Notes: generated from the sequence alone by a model not told the origin. 64,000 nucleotides of DNA from JAJTDS01 sp964202895 (GCA_964202895.1 CAXNJM010000001.1:1-64000), one strand, 5' to 3'; shown: positions 34,937 to 44,106, numbered from the stretch's first letter. Numbers and translations: made by a program.

Positions 34937-35692
34937 GTGTCAGTAAAAATAGAATTATGCAATTTGCGTAAAAGATTCGGATCTAAAAATGTTCTAAATG
35001 GAGTTGATCTTAAGGTTGAAAAAGGCGAGTCTTTGGTTATTTTGGGGGGCTCAGGAACTGGAAAATCTGTTTTAATTAAAATTATTACATCGATTATTGA
35101 GCCAGATTCTGGTTCAATTTTTATTGATTCAGTAAATTTTCTCAAAGCTAAACAGTCGCAGAAGCAACAAATTATTGATAAAATGGGTTTTTTATTTCAA
35201 GGTGGTGCGCTTTTTGATTCTCTAAAAATATGGGAAAATGTCGCCTTTCGATTATTAAACCATCACAAAATCAACCAAAAAGATGCTCGTGACATTGCGA
35301 TTGAAAAACTAACGATGGTTGGATTAAATTCAAAGGTTGCGGATTTATATCCTTCTGAACTTTCTGGCGGTATGCAAAAAAGAGCTTCGCTTGCTAGAGC
35401 GATTGCCAGTAATCCCGATATTATATTTTTTGATGAGCCTACTACTGGTCTTGATCCAATAATGTCAAATGTTATTAATGATTTAATAGTGGACAATTCT
35501 AAAAGGTTGGGCGCCACCACCATTACTATTACTCACGATTTAGACTCTGCACAGAGAATAGCGGACAAAGTTGCTATGCTGTATAATGGAAAAATCATTT
35601 GGCTTGGAGATGCTAAAGATGTCATGAACTCCGGAAATCCTTTTCTTGATCAGTTTGTGAATCGTAGATCGGAAGGTCCAATTAAATTCTAG
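34937..35692 (+). CDS. mlaF: phospholipid-transport ABC ATPase MlaF
   Basis: The ATPase of the Mla system, which moves phospholipids between outer and inner membranes. The 251-residue protein has Walker A GGSGTGKSV, Q-loop FLFQGGALFDSL, signature LSGGMQKRASLARA and Walker B IIFFDEPTTGLDP; FQGGALFDSLKIWENV is typical of MlaF. The start is GTG, giving MSVKIELCNLRKRFG. The permease MlaE and substrate protein MlaD are not neighbours. It is followed at 32 bases by lpxL. Confidence 0.9.
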   Translation: MSVKIELCNLRKRFGSKNVLNGVDLKVEKGESLVILGGSGTGKSVLIKIITSIIEPDSGSIFIDSVNFLKAKQSQKQQIIDKMGFLFQGGALFDSLKIWENVAFRLLNHHKINQKDARDIAIEKLTMVGLNSKVADLYPSELSGGMQKRASLARAIASNPDIIFFDEPTTGLDPIMSNVINDLIVDNSKRLGATTITITHDLDSAQRIADKVAMLYNGKIIWLGDAKDVMNSGNPFLDQFVNRRSEGPIKF

Positions 35693-35724
35693 ATAGCATT
35701 AAAATAAATTTATTTATCCACAAA

Positions 35725-36639
35725 ATGCTAATAAAGCACAAAAATTTTCTAAAAAACTGTCGCTATTTGCTTGAATATGTCGTTGTTAAGTTTGCTTTAC
35801 GGTTCTTTTTGGTTATAGGAGTCAAAAACTCCGCTAATTTAGCAGCTAAAATTGCAAAAATAGTAGGAAAGAGAATGACGGTTAACAAGCTTGCTTATAA
35901 AAATTTAAGCCTTGCTATTCCAGAATTAAATGAGGAAGAAAAAAACGACATATTAACTAAAATGTGGGATAACCTAGGAAGAGTGGTGGGAGAGTTCTTT
36001 TATGTTGCTGGTTGCAAGGTCGAAAAAATTAAACAATTTGCAAAAGCTGATGAAGAATCGCAAAAAAACATAGAATTTATTATTGAAAATTTCGCTAAAA
36101 AAAATATTGGCGGTATAATATTTTCAGGACATATAGGCAATTGGGAGGTTGGTCCAAAATTTTTAATTAATGCAGGTATTAATGTTTCTACGGTATATCG
36201 CCCGCTTAATAATCTATATGTTGAAAATATTACCGCTACTATTCGCGGTTCAGAGTTGATAAAAAAAGGAGTCGCAGGCAGTAAAAAGATTATTGAAAAA
36301 ATAAAAAATGGTGGTTTTGTCATTATTTTGGTCGATCAAAAAGTTAGCGAAGGGCAAGCGATTGATTTTTTTCATAAGCCTGCAGTTACTACAACTTCTC
36401 TTGCAAGAATAGCCCTTAAATATAATGTTCCATTAATTCCCGCTTATGTAACAAGAATCGGTCAGCAGAGTAAGTTTTTAGTTACTATAGAAAAGCCACT
36501 TGAAGTAGATAATTTTAAAAAATCAAATCAAGAACAGACGATTAGCGATATCACTCTTTTAATTAATAAAACATTAGAGGGTTGGATAAGAAAAAACCCA
36601 GAGCAGTGGTTTTGGGTTCATAATCGTTGGAAGAGTTAG
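35725..36639 (+). CDS. lpxL: lipid A lauroyl/acyl acyltransferase
   Basis: LpxL/HtrB-family enzymes add secondary acyl chains to the Kdo2-lipid A precursor at the inner membrane. The 304-residue protein has an N-terminal hydrophobic segment, the catalytic HX4E motif in SGHIGNWEV, YRPLNN, DQKVSEG, and the C-terminal NPEQWFWVHNRWK, all diagnostic. It shows that the organism makes lipid A. Its leader contains a perfect DnaA-box sequence (35714-35722), probably by chance. The next gene starts five bases downstream. Confidence 0.95.
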   Translation: MLIKHKNFLKNCRYLLEYVVVKFALRFFLVIGVKNSANLAAKIAKIVGKRMTVNKLAYKNLSLAIPELNEEEKNDILTKMWDNLGRVVGEFFYVAGCKVEKIKQFAKADEESQKNIEFIIENFAKKNIGGIIFSGHIGNWEVGPKFLINAGINVSTVYRPLNNLYVENITATIRGSELIKKGVAGSKKIIEKIKNGGFVIILVDQKVSEGQAIDFFHKPAVTTTSLARIALKYNVPLIPAYVTRIGQQSKFLVTIEKPLEVDNFKKSNQEQTISDITLLINKTLEGWIRKNPEQWFWVHNRWKS

Positions 36640-36643
36640 TTGG

Positions 36644-37087
36644 ATGGTTGAAAATTATTTAATGCTATTTTTTGATAGTTTGTTTTCGGCGATAATCGTG
36701 CCACCTAGAAGAGAGTCTGTTTTGCCTGTAATTTTGGCATTACAAAACAGCAGATATCAATTAGAGTTGGTTGCTTTTTTGGCTATATTTGGCAATGTTC
36801 TGGGCTCAGCATTTAACTGCTTTCTTGGTAGATATTTTGTTTTTATTAAAGAAAAAAAAGTTCAAGGCGATAATTTAAAAAAACATCAAAAATTTTTAAT
36901 AAAATATCTTCCTTTTTTAATTCCATTTTCTTTTTTATCTTTAATTGGTGCCCCTTTAAGTTTTGTTGCGGGCTTCATTAGAATTAAATTGCTTAATTTT
37001 TTACTTTTATTAATTTTAGGAAAATTAATATATTATAATTTATTAATATTTTGGGGTTTAGATCTTGATATATCAAGATTTCTATAA
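36644..37087 (+). CDS. small polytopic membrane protein, YqaA-like
   Basis: A 147-residue protein with about four hydrophobic segments. The pattern FFDSLFSAIIVPPRRESVLPVILALQ followed by FGNVLGSAFNCFLGRYF resembles the YqaA branch of the DedA/SNARE-associated membrane proteins, whose role in membrane lipid handling is poorly known. It starts five bases after the lpxL stop, so it is probably co-transcribed with lpxL and mlaF. Confidence 0.65.
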   Translation: MVENYLMLFFDSLFSAIIVPPRRESVLPVILALQNSRYQLELVAFLAIFGNVLGSAFNCFLGRYFVFIKEKKVQGDNLKKHQKFLIKYLPFLIPFSFLSLIGAPLSFVAGFIRIKLLNFLLLLILGKLIYYNLLIFWGLDLDISRFL

Positions 37088-37121
37088 ATTTATCTTATAA
37101 AAAATTCATTAATCACTTTAA

Positions 37122-38669
37122 ATGAGTCTCAATTTTAATCATCAACAATTTAATAATTTTGCTAGCCAAAATAAACCAACAATTTTATTTAAGAAATTAG
37201 CCAGCGACCTTATAACTCCTGTTCTTGCATTCTCAAAATTAAAGGCTCATTTTGATAATTATTCATTTTTGTTTGAGTCGGTTGAAAAAGGCAATAATAA
37301 GGGTAGATTTTCTTTGATTGGCTTAATGCCAAGCGAGATATGGAAAGCAGTTGATGGGGTTGCTTATATCGATAATAATCATAATTTTAATTCTGAATTT
37401 CAAATAGACAATAAACCTTCTATTATTGAAAGCCTGAGAAGTTTTATAAAATCTTCTCAATTTGATTATGTCGAATTAAATCAAATCTATGCTGATCAAA
37501 GGGGGGTTTTGGAGGCTATAAATATGGCATCTGGAGTTTTTGGTTATGCTAGTTACGATTTAGTCAGATTTTTTGAGAATATACCTAACAGAAATTTGCC
37601 AGATCCAATCGGAATACCTCAATCCATCTTTATAAAGCCACAAATAATTTTAGTTTTTGATAGTTTGTTTGACCAGCTATTTATTTGTTCGCCAGTGATT
37701 GAATTTACTAAAACATACCAAGAGATAAAAGATTCAATTGAGCGAATAGAATCAATCATTTTTTATGAAAATCATACTCCCAAGAAAACTGATGTCGAAA
37801 TTATTGATAAGATTAATCATTATCAATTTAAATTTACCGCCAATGTTGATGAAAAAATATATTGTGAAATGGTTAAAAAGGCAAAAGAATATATTGTCAA
37901 CGGCGATGTCTTCCAAGTTTTGCCTTCACAAAGGTTTGTTGCTGAATATCCAGAATTTTTAAATGAATTCGATTTTTATCGCTCCTTGAGAATCGTAAAT
38001 CCATCTCCATTTTTATTTTATTTTAAATTTAATGATTTTGTTATAACGGGCTCAAGCCCTGAAATTATGGCATCTTTAAAAGATGAAGAAATTACTATTC
38101 GCCCGCTTGCAGGAACAAGAAAAAGAGGTGCAAATAATGCTGAAGATAAATTAATTGCACAAGAACTGTTAAAAGACGAAAAAGAATTGGCAGAGCATTT
38201 AATGTTAATTGATCTCGGTAGAAATGATGTTGGAAGAGTTGCAAAAGCTGGTTCAATGGTGGTGACTGAAAAAATGTCGATAGAAAATTATTCTCATGTA
38301 ATGCATATTTCTTCAACTGTTAAAGGTAAGTTGCAAAATGGTTATGATGCTCTTGATGTTATGATTGCCGGCTTTCCTGCTGGAACCGTAAGTGGTGCTC
38401 CAAAAATTAGAGCGATGGAAATAATCGAAGAAATAGAGTCGGAAAAAAGAAGTTTTTATGCTGGTTGTGTTGGTTATTTTGCTAGCAACGGCAACAGCGA
38501 AACCTGCATAACTCTTCGTTCCGCTTTATTTAAAAATAATAAAATTTATTTACAGTCAGGGGCTGGAGTGGTTTTTGATTCTGACCCAAAATCAGAGCAT
38601 CAAGAATGTCTTAATAAGGCGAGGGCTTTAATGGTTGCCTGCGATAAAATTAAAGATTTTTTTAATTAA
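37122..38669 (+). CDS. trpE: anthranilate synthase component I
   Basis: TrpE turns chorismate and ammonia (from the TrpG glutaminase) into anthranilate, the first step of tryptophan synthesis. The 515-residue protein has the N-terminal regulatory region, then VFQVLPSQRF, SPEIMASL, and RPLAGTRKRG: the PLAGT motif separates TrpE from PabB (PIKGT). DLGRNDVGR, GTVSGAPKIRAMEII and the final GAGVVFDSDPKSEHQE complete the chorismate-binding domain. No trpG or other trp gene is adjacent. Tryptophan synthesis is unusual for a Rickettsiales-like genome. Confidence 0.94.
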   Translation: MSLNFNHQQFNNFASQNKPTILFKKLASDLITPVLAFSKLKAHFDNYSFLFESVEKGNNKGRFSLIGLMPSEIWKAVDGVAYIDNNHNFNSEFQIDNKPSIIESLRSFIKSSQFDYVELNQIYADQRGVLEAINMASGVFGYASYDLVRFFENIPNRNLPDPIGIPQSIFIKPQIILVFDSLFDQLFICSPVIEFTKTYQEIKDSIERIESIIFYENHTPKKTDVEIIDKINHYQFKFTANVDEKIYCEMVKKAKEYIVNGDVFQVLPSQRFVAEYPEFLNEFDFYRSLRIVNPSPFLFYFKFNDFVITGSSPEIMASLKDEEITIRPLAGTRKRGANNAEDKLIAQELLKDEKELAEHLMLIDLGRNDVGRVAKAGSMVVTEKMSIENYSHVMHISSTVKGKLQNGYDALDVMIAGFPAGTVSGAPKIRAMEIIEEIESEKRSFYAGCVGYFASNGNSETCITLRSALFKNNKIYLQSGAGVVFDSDPKSEHQECLNKARALMVACDKIKDFFN

Positions 38670-38672
38670 AAT

Positions 38673-38688
38673 TAGTTTAGTAAAACTA
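38673..38688. terminator. small hairpin between convergent trpE and iscS
   Basis: TAGTTT-AGTA-AAACTA forms a 6-bp stem with a 4-base loop in the 29-base spacer between two convergent genes. Stem is A/T-rich, so a weak bidirectional terminator at best. Confidence 0.3.
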
Positions 38689-38698
38689 GTTTGTTAAT

Positions 38699-39919
38699 TT
38701 AATGGCTTTTCCATTCTATTGATTTTAAATCTACTCCTTCTTGCATCATTTCCCACAATGGGCTTAATTCTCTTAATTTTTGGATTTTACTTCTAACTAA
38801 ATTGATTGCGAAATCAACTTCTTCTTCGGTAGTAAAGCGACCAATTCCAAAGCGAATTGAAGTGTGAGAAAGCTCTTCAGAAACTCCAAGTGAATGCAGA
38901 ACATATGAAGGCTCAAGTGAAGATGATGTGCATGCGGAGCCAGAAGAAACCGCTAAATCTTTGATGGCCATAATCATTGATTCTCCTTCGATTCCCGCGA
39001 AACTAAGATTTATATTGCCGATATATCTTTCATTTTCTTTCTCAAGAGCTGGTCCGTTGAGATATATTGATTTTTCTTCCATAATGCCGTTAAAAAATTT
39101 ATGAGATAGTTTTTTAATGTGTTCGTAATCTTTTGTCATTTCTAGATTTGCGATTCTTGAGGCTTCTCCAAAACCAGCGATTATAGAAGTTGGTGCGGTT
39201 CCAGATCTGATTCCTCTTTCTTGTCCACCACCGCTAAATAATGGCCTGATTCTAACTCTTGGTTTTCTGCGAATATAAAGAGCTCCAACTCCCTTTGGGC
39301 CGTAGATCTTGTGCGCGGATATACTCATAAGATCGATATTCAAAGCCTCAACGTCTAATGGAATTTTTCCAAAAGCTTGTGCGGCATCGGTATGAAAAAA
39401 TATATTTTTTTCTTTGCATAGCTTGCCTATTTCTGCTAATGGTTGAATGGCGCCTATTTCGTTATTGATTGCCATTACCGAAATTAAGACGGTATCTTCG
39501 CAGATCGCTTCTTTGAGTGTTGTGATGTCGATTAATCCATCATTTTTTACAGGCAAGAAAGTTACTCTAAAGCCTTCTTGCTCTAAATCGCGACAAGAAT
39601 TTATAACGCATTTATGCTCGGTTGCAACGGTAATAATGTGCTTTTTTTGACTTTCATAAAATTTTGCCACTCCCTTTATTGCTATATTATTTGATTCTGT
39701 TGCTCCAGAAGTGAAGAATATTTCTCTGCTATCTGCCTTAATAACTTCCGCGACTTGATTTCTGGCATTCTCAATCACTTCTTCAGCTTTCCAGCCAAAA
39801 GAATGAGTTCTGGAATGAGGATTGCCGTAATCTTCTTGAAAAGACTTTGTTATTACTGCAATTACCCTCGGGTCAATTGGAGTTGTTGATTGATAGTCAA
39901 GATAAACTGGCTTTTTCAT
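38699..39919 (-). CDS. iscS: cysteine desulfurase IscS
   Basis: IscS is the PLP enzyme that provides sulfur from cysteine for Fe-S clusters and tRNA thiolation. The 406-residue protein has YLDYQSTTPIDPRV at the start, PLP-binding Lys204 in SAHKIYGPKG and catalytic Cys330 in the long loop SSGSACTSSSLEPSY, as in class I IscS. It follows a second desulfurase gene by 13 bases on the same strand. The scaffold iscU, usually next, is absent: the downstream neighbour is convergent trpE. Confidence 0.97.
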   Translation of the reverse strand: MKKPVYLDYQSTTPIDPRVIAVITKSFQEDYGNPHSRTHSFGWKAEEVIENARNQVAEVIKADSREIFFTSGATESNNIAIKGVAKFYESQKKHIITVATEHKCVINSCRDLEQEGFRVTFLPVKNDGLIDITTLKEAICEDTVLISVMAINNEIGAIQPLAEIGKLCKEKNIFFHTDAAQAFGKIPLDVEALNIDLMSISAHKIYGPKGVGALYIRRKPRVRIRPLFSGGGQERGIRSGTAPTSIIAGFGEASRIANLEMTKDYEHIKKLSHKFFNGIMEEKSIYLNGPALEKENERYIGNINLSFAGIEGESMIMAIKDLAVSSGSACTSSSLEPSYVLHSLGVSEELSHTSIRFGIGRFTTEEEVDFAINLVRSKIQKLRELSPLWEMMQEGVDLKSIEWKSH

Positions 39920-39932
39920 ATTTTTAATTATT

Positions 39933-41126
39933 TTAATATTTTAATAAAGATTTTTTCCATATTTCAATAAATTTGTCAATTTCTTCTGCATTATTATTGA
40001 TTCCTAGACTAATTCTTATTGCTCCGTTAATAAAATCTGCTTTTATTTGCATTGCCCTTAAAACTCTTGATTGGTGAAGGGTTCCTGAGGAGCAGGCGGA
40101 GCCTCCACTTACCATAATTTTATTCAAATCAAAATTTATTATTTCGCTTTGATTATTGCTATTTTTAATCGAGTAATAGCTAGTATTACCAAGTCTTTTA
40201 GTGTTTTTAGAAAAAATTTTAATTTTTTCTGATGCTGTTTTTAGCATTTCTTCTTCTAGATAATCTCTATATTTATTGATTAAAGGCATTTTAGCAAGAT
40301 ATTTTTTGCAATATTTGCAAGCAAGCCCTAAGCCATAAATTGAGGCAATATTTACGGTTCCCGCTCTTTTGAATTTTTCTTGTCCTCCGCCATAAATTAG
40401 AGGCTTAAAATCAAGACCTTTTCTCATTAATATTGCCCCCGATCCTTGAGGAGCATAAAATTTATGACCAGAAATTGTTGCAAAATCAATGTTTAGATCT
40501 TCTAAATCAATATTTATTTTTGCGATTCCTTGCGAGATATCGCAATGAATAATTCCTTGATAGGAATGAACTATTTTGGCGATTTTTTTTATATCTTGGA
40601 TTGCTCCCGTTTCGCTATTTGCAAGCATTATTGAGGCAAGAAAAATTTTGTTTGGAGATAATTTTTTAAATTGATGAATTTCTGTTTCGAAATTTTCAAT
40701 GTCAAGCTCTCCAGATTCTAAAACCCTTATCTCAACAATGTGCTTGTTGTTTGGCCTGACATTATATACTGAATCATGCTCGATAGCCGAATAAAAAGCG
40801 GTTTCCACTTGTGAGTTATGATTATTTAAAAATCCGTTTATAATCGTGTTATTTGCTTCGCTTGCTCCAGAAGTAAAAATAACTTCATAATTATTGGCAT
40901 TGAGAGCTGATTTTATATTTATTCTGGCTTCTTCGCAAAGCATTTGAGCATTTTGCCCCATTTGATGGATTGAAGAATTATTTAGTGGAATTTTAAATAA
41001 AGGAAAGATTTCTTCAATGATTTCTAAGTCGGTTGCGGTAGTTGCATTATTATCAAAATAAATAAGATTATTAATTTTTTGATTAAAATCAGCGGTGGAG
41101 AATTTATTTGAATTGTTAGGCTTCAT
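39933..41126 (-). CDS. second cysteine desulfurase (NifS-like)
   Basis: A 397-residue paralogue of IscS with PLP Lys222 in ISGHKFYAPQGSG and catalytic Cys345 in VSGGSACSSGTLHQSR. The N-terminus YFDNNATTATDLE is of the NifS type. Tandem NifS-like plus iscS genes are known from Rickettsia, where the first is annotated Spl1/NifS-like. The sequence is more divergent and more A/T-biased than IscS. Its likely role is Fe-S assembly or sulfur supply; substrate partner unknown. Confidence 0.92.
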   Translation of the reverse strand: MKPNNSNKFSTADFNQKINNLIYFDNNATTATDLEIIEEIFPLFKIPLNNSSIHQMGQNAQMLCEEARINIKSALNANNYEVIFTSGASEANNTIINGFLNNHNSQVETAFYSAIEHDSVYNVRPNNKHIVEIRVLESGELDIENFETEIHQFKKLSPNKIFLASIMLANSETGAIQDIKKIAKIVHSYQGIIHCDISQGIAKINIDLEDLNIDFATISGHKFYAPQGSGAILMRKGLDFKPLIYGGGQEKFKRAGTVNIASIYGLGLACKYCKKYLAKMPLINKYRDYLEEEMLKTASEKIKIFSKNTKRLGNTSYYSIKNSNNQSEIINFDLNKIMVSGGSACSSGTLHQSRVLRAMQIKADFINGAIRISLGINNNAEEIDKFIEIWKKSLLKY

Positions 41127-41139
41127 CCTTATTAAAATT

Positions 41140-41168
41140 ATTTTGATGTTTTTTGATTAATTTGTCAA
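41140..41168 (-). promoter_or_regulatory. candidate promoter of the cysteine desulfurase pair
   Basis: On the minus strand a perfect TTGACA (41163-41168) is followed after 17 bases by CAAAAT (41140-41145, 4/6), about 14 bases before the start codon at 41126. The leader would be very short. Confidence 0.45.
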
Positions 41169-41340
41169 AGCTCTTTCAATCTAAGAGCAGATTAATAAAT
41201 TTCAACCAATATTTTGTTAATCTAATAGATTGCTTTCTAGCTGATTATAACATTTTCAAAACTTTAAAGATGGGATTTGGTATTAGATAATAAATTAATT
41301 GATTTGTTGAAAATAAAGTTAGAATATCTAAAAATCTAAA

Positions 41341-41412
41341 AATTTACAGGCTAAAATTTACAGGCTAAAATTTTACGGACTAAAAAATTTACGGGCTAAA
41401 AAATTTTACAAG
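41341..41412 (+). repeat. tandem repeat, about 4.5 units of 14-16 bp
   Basis: Units read AATTTACAGGCTAA (twice exactly), then AATTTTACGGACTAAA, AAATTTACGGGCTAAA and a truncated AAATTTTACA. They end about 35 bases before the hscA start, so they would lie in the hscA leader or promoter. Confidence 0.85.
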
Positions 41413-41446
41413 AACAAAAAATTTAACAATTTTAGAAATAATTGAT

Positions 41447-43297
41447 ATGGTCATAAGAATTACCGAGCCTTATACTGAAAATAAACAAGAAAACTTAATC
41501 GATCAAGAGGTTATAGTTGGAATTGATTTTGGAACCACTAATTCATTGATTGCAATGATCGGCGAAGATCGTGAGTTGCAATTTTTTGGGCAAAATGAAG
41601 AAAATATTCACCCTTCGGTTGTTGAATTTGATGATTTAGGAAATCTTTTAAATGTTTCTAAAAAGCTAGATTTAAAAACTCCAGATCTTGAAAGTGCAAA
41701 TAAAATCAAGATATCTTCAATAAAAAGAATTTTTGGAAAATCCTTTGAAGAATCTAGGGTTATTAACCCAGAATTGCCAATTTTTAAATCAGAAGATGGC
41801 TCAATATCAATAAATATAGGCAAGAGCTCTTTTACTCCCCCTCAAATCGCTTCTTTTATTTTTCAATATTTAAAAAATTGTTGCGAGAATAATTTAAAAA
41901 AATCAATAGACAAGGCGGTTGTAAGTGTTCCCGCTTACTTTGATGAATCAGCAAAAAATGAAGTAAAATTATCTGCAAAGCTTGCTGGGCTTGAAGTGGT
42001 GAGAATTATCAATGAGCCAACCGCCGCCGCTTTAGCTTTTGGAATTGATGAAAAAATGCCGGGAACTTATTTGATTTACGACCTAGGGGGAGGTACATTC
42101 GATATTTCTTTGATAAAGATGGATCGCGGAGTTTTTAAAGTAATTGCAGTATCTGGGGATAGTCAGCTTGGCGGAGATGATTTTGATAAAATAATAACCG
42201 ATTATTTTAAAAAATTTGATATTTCTTTGAATTGCTTTGAGGCAAGAGCTATCAAAGAAAGTTTAACGGATTCTAAAATTGCAAACTTTGGCGGGGTTTC
42301 AATTGCAAGTCAAGATTTTGAAAAAATGATTAATCCTTTAATATCAAAGACGATTGATTTAACAACAGAATTATTAGATGATGCCGATATAGATTTAACG
42401 GGGGTTGATTCAATATTAATGGTTGGTGGTTCAACTAGAATTCCAATGATTAAAAGAAGGTTGTCAGATATTTTCGGAAGCAATAAAGTTTTAAATCACA
42501 TTGATCCAGATAGAATAGTTGCTTCTGGCTGTGCTTGGCAGGCTTATCATCTCAATAATACTATAGAGAAAAATGAGGAAAACAGCAATTTACTGATTGA
42601 TGTCGTTCCTCTGTCTATAGGGGTTGAAATGATGGGCGGAATTATCGATAAAATAATTAACCGCAATAGCGCCTTGCCTATCATTGTTAGAAAAGAATTT
42701 ACAACATTTGCCGATAATCAAAATGCAATTAGGTTTCATATAGTTCAAGGCGAGAGAGAGTTGGCTAAAGATTGTCGTTCACTTGCCGAATTCACAGTCA
42801 AAAATATCCTTGCAATGAAGGCGGGAATCGCAAGAATTGAGGTTATTTTGCAAATTGATGTTGACGGTCTTTTGACTGTAAGGGCAGTTGATAAGCACAC
42901 TAAATTAGAGCAAGAAATTATAGTGAAGCCAAGCTATGGGCTAAATCAAGAAAAAGTTAAAGAGATGCTGATTGAGGCTTTGCAAAACTCAAAAGACGAT
43001 ATGAATCAAAGATTGTTAATTGAATCAATAAATAATATTAATAGAGATGTTGCGATTCTAAAAGCCGATATTGCAAACAAAAACTTAAAAATCGATGAAT
43101 ATGACAAGATGGCGATTCTTAACAAAATTTCTGAAATTGAGGAGGTTGTTAAAAATAACTCAATGTTAAAATCCGAAGAGTTGAGAGGTTTAATTTTAAA
43201 GCATCAAGATGATCTAATTAAATTATCTGGCGACCTGATATTAAATAAGGTAAATAGTGTTTTGAAAGATAAAATTACTGGTCAAAAAATTGATTAA
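41447..43297 (+). CDS. hscA: Fe-S protein assembly chaperone HscA
   Basis: HscA is the Hsp70-type chaperone that works with HscB on the IscU scaffold. The 616-residue protein matches HscA length. The ATPase domain shows GIDFGTTNSLIAMI (from about residue 24), NEPTAAALAFGID, YDLGGGTFDISL and the GGSTRIPMIKRRL motif; the shorter substrate domain follows, with DVVPLSIGVEMMGG rather than the DnaK DVTPLSLGIET. It faces away from the two cysteine desulfurase genes; hscB, iscU, iscA and fdx are not here. The following gene starts only a few bases downstream. Confidence 0.93.
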   Translation: MVIRITEPYTENKQENLIDQEVIVGIDFGTTNSLIAMIGEDRELQFFGQNEENIHPSVVEFDDLGNLLNVSKKLDLKTPDLESANKIKISSIKRIFGKSFEESRVINPELPIFKSEDGSISINIGKSSFTPPQIASFIFQYLKNCCENNLKKSIDKAVVSVPAYFDESAKNEVKLSAKLAGLEVVRIINEPTAAALAFGIDEKMPGTYLIYDLGGGTFDISLIKMDRGVFKVIAVSGDSQLGGDDFDKIITDYFKKFDISLNCFEARAIKESLTDSKIANFGGVSIASQDFEKMINPLISKTIDLTTELLDDADIDLTGVDSILMVGGSTRIPMIKRRLSDIFGSNKVLNHIDPDRIVASGCAWQAYHLNNTIEKNEENSNLLIDVVPLSIGVEMMGGIIDKIINRNSALPIIVRKEFTTFADNQNAIRFHIVQGERELAKDCRSLAEFTVKNILAMKAGIARIEVILQIDVDGLLTVRAVDKHTKLEQEIIVKPSYGLNQEKVKEMLIEALQNSKDDMNQRLLIESINNINRDVAILKADIANKNLKIDEYDKMAILNKISEIEEVVKNNSMLKSEELRGLILKHQDDLIKLSGDLILNKVNSVLKDKITGQKID

Positions 43298-43301
43298 TAA
43301 A

Positions 43302-43820
43302 ATGAAATTCAGAAATATTAAAATACATTACTTTATCGCTATAATTTTGATTGCAATAGTCGTTGCAACAATTGATATTTATACTAAAAGATTGGCTTTT
43401 AACTACATTGATGAAATTTCCGCAATTCAAAATCAATCTTCAGAAAGTTTTGCGATTGAAATTAATCAATTTTTAAATTTAGCAAAGGTTTGGAACCGCG
43501 GAATAAGCTTTGGAATGTTTAATTGGGCAGAAAATTCTCGCCTAATTTTTACAATATTGCAGTCTTTTATAGCATTGATTATATTAATTTGGGGGCTTTT
43601 TAACCAGCAAAAAAAAATGATTACTCCTCTGGGCTTAATTGTTGGCGGTGCTTTTGGTAATGTAATAGATAGGTTTTCAATGGGTGCTGTTGCAGATTTT
43701 ATCGATTTTCATATATATGATTATCATTGGCCAGCTTTTAATTTTGCCGATTCTGCGGTTTTTGTTGGGGTGTCCTTAATATTATTATTCGATCTTTTTG
43801 CAAAAAATAAATCAACTTAA
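43302..43820 (+). CDS. lspA: lipoprotein signal peptidase II
   Basis: LspA removes signal peptides from lipidated prolipoproteins in the inner membrane, and so serves the several lipoproteins in this window. The 172-residue protein has four membrane segments, the WNRGISFGMF motif, and the two catalytic aspartates in GGAFGNVIDR and in NFADSAV. I use the ATG that gives MKFRNIKIHY, five bases after the hscA stop; the in-frame TTG upstream overlaps hscA. Confidence 0.94.
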   Translation: MKFRNIKIHYFIAIILIAIVVATIDIYTKRLAFNYIDEISAIQNQSSESFAIEINQFLNLAKVWNRGISFGMFNWAENSRLIFTILQSFIALIILIWGLFNQQKKMITPLGLIVGGAFGNVIDRFSMGAVADFIDFHIYDYHWPAFNFADSAVFVGVSLILLFDLFAKNKST

Positions 43821-43823
43821 CCA

Positions 43824-44027
43824 ATGAAAAATCAACTTTTTAAATTAATAAAATATTTAATTTTGGTCTTATTTTTTGCTGTTAATTGTTCTTGTGCAAA
43901 AAAAGTTAATCAGAGTCCTTTAATAATTCCTCCAGAGTTTAATGATATACCGACCGAAGAGAGTCAACAAAAAAAATCTAATATCAGTAAAGCAAATTCT
44001 CTCAAAGAAATATTATTTGATGAATAG
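43824..44027 (+). CDS. small lipoprotein, BamF/DUF3035-like
   Basis: A 67-residue lipoprotein with signal peptide ending at NCSC. The mature part contains SPLIIPPEFNDIPTEE, resembling the PLVVPPEF motif of DUF3035 proteins, which in Alphaproteobacteria commonly follow lspA and have been described as BAM-complex subunit BamF. It is shorter than typical members but the position three bases after lspA supports the call. Likely anchored at the periplasmic face of the outer membrane. Confidence 0.7.
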   Translation: MKNQLFKLIKYLILVLFFAVNCSCAKKVNQSPLIIPPEFNDIPTEESQQKKSNISKANSLKEILFDE

Positions 44028-44068
44028 TCGCCTCAAATAACGGCTATTTTGCAAATAAATTAAAATAA

Positions 44069-44098
44069 TTGGTTGCAATTTCAATATTTGATTATAAA
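44069..44098 (+). promoter_or_regulatory. candidate promoter of the tRNA-Leu gene
   Basis: TTGGTT (44069-44074) and TATAAA (44093-44098) are 18 bases apart, and transcription would begin near 44105, with a leader of about 60 bases that contains the 15-bp repeats. Confidence 0.35.
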
Positions 44099-44106
44099 TT
44101 TACTTT

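Larger units (their letters stand above)
41127..41446. other. divergent intergenic region
   Basis: This 320-base spacer separates the desulfurase pair (minus) from hscA (plus). It holds the candidate minus-strand promoter and the tandem repeats listed at 41341-41412. I see no gene, tRNA or clear plus-strand promoter, and no IscR-type palindrome. Confidence 0.6.

Noticed and set aside
37122..38669. Calling this gene pabB
   Set aside because: It has the PLAGT motif typical of TrpE; the gene at 60316-61617 has PIKGT typical of PabB.
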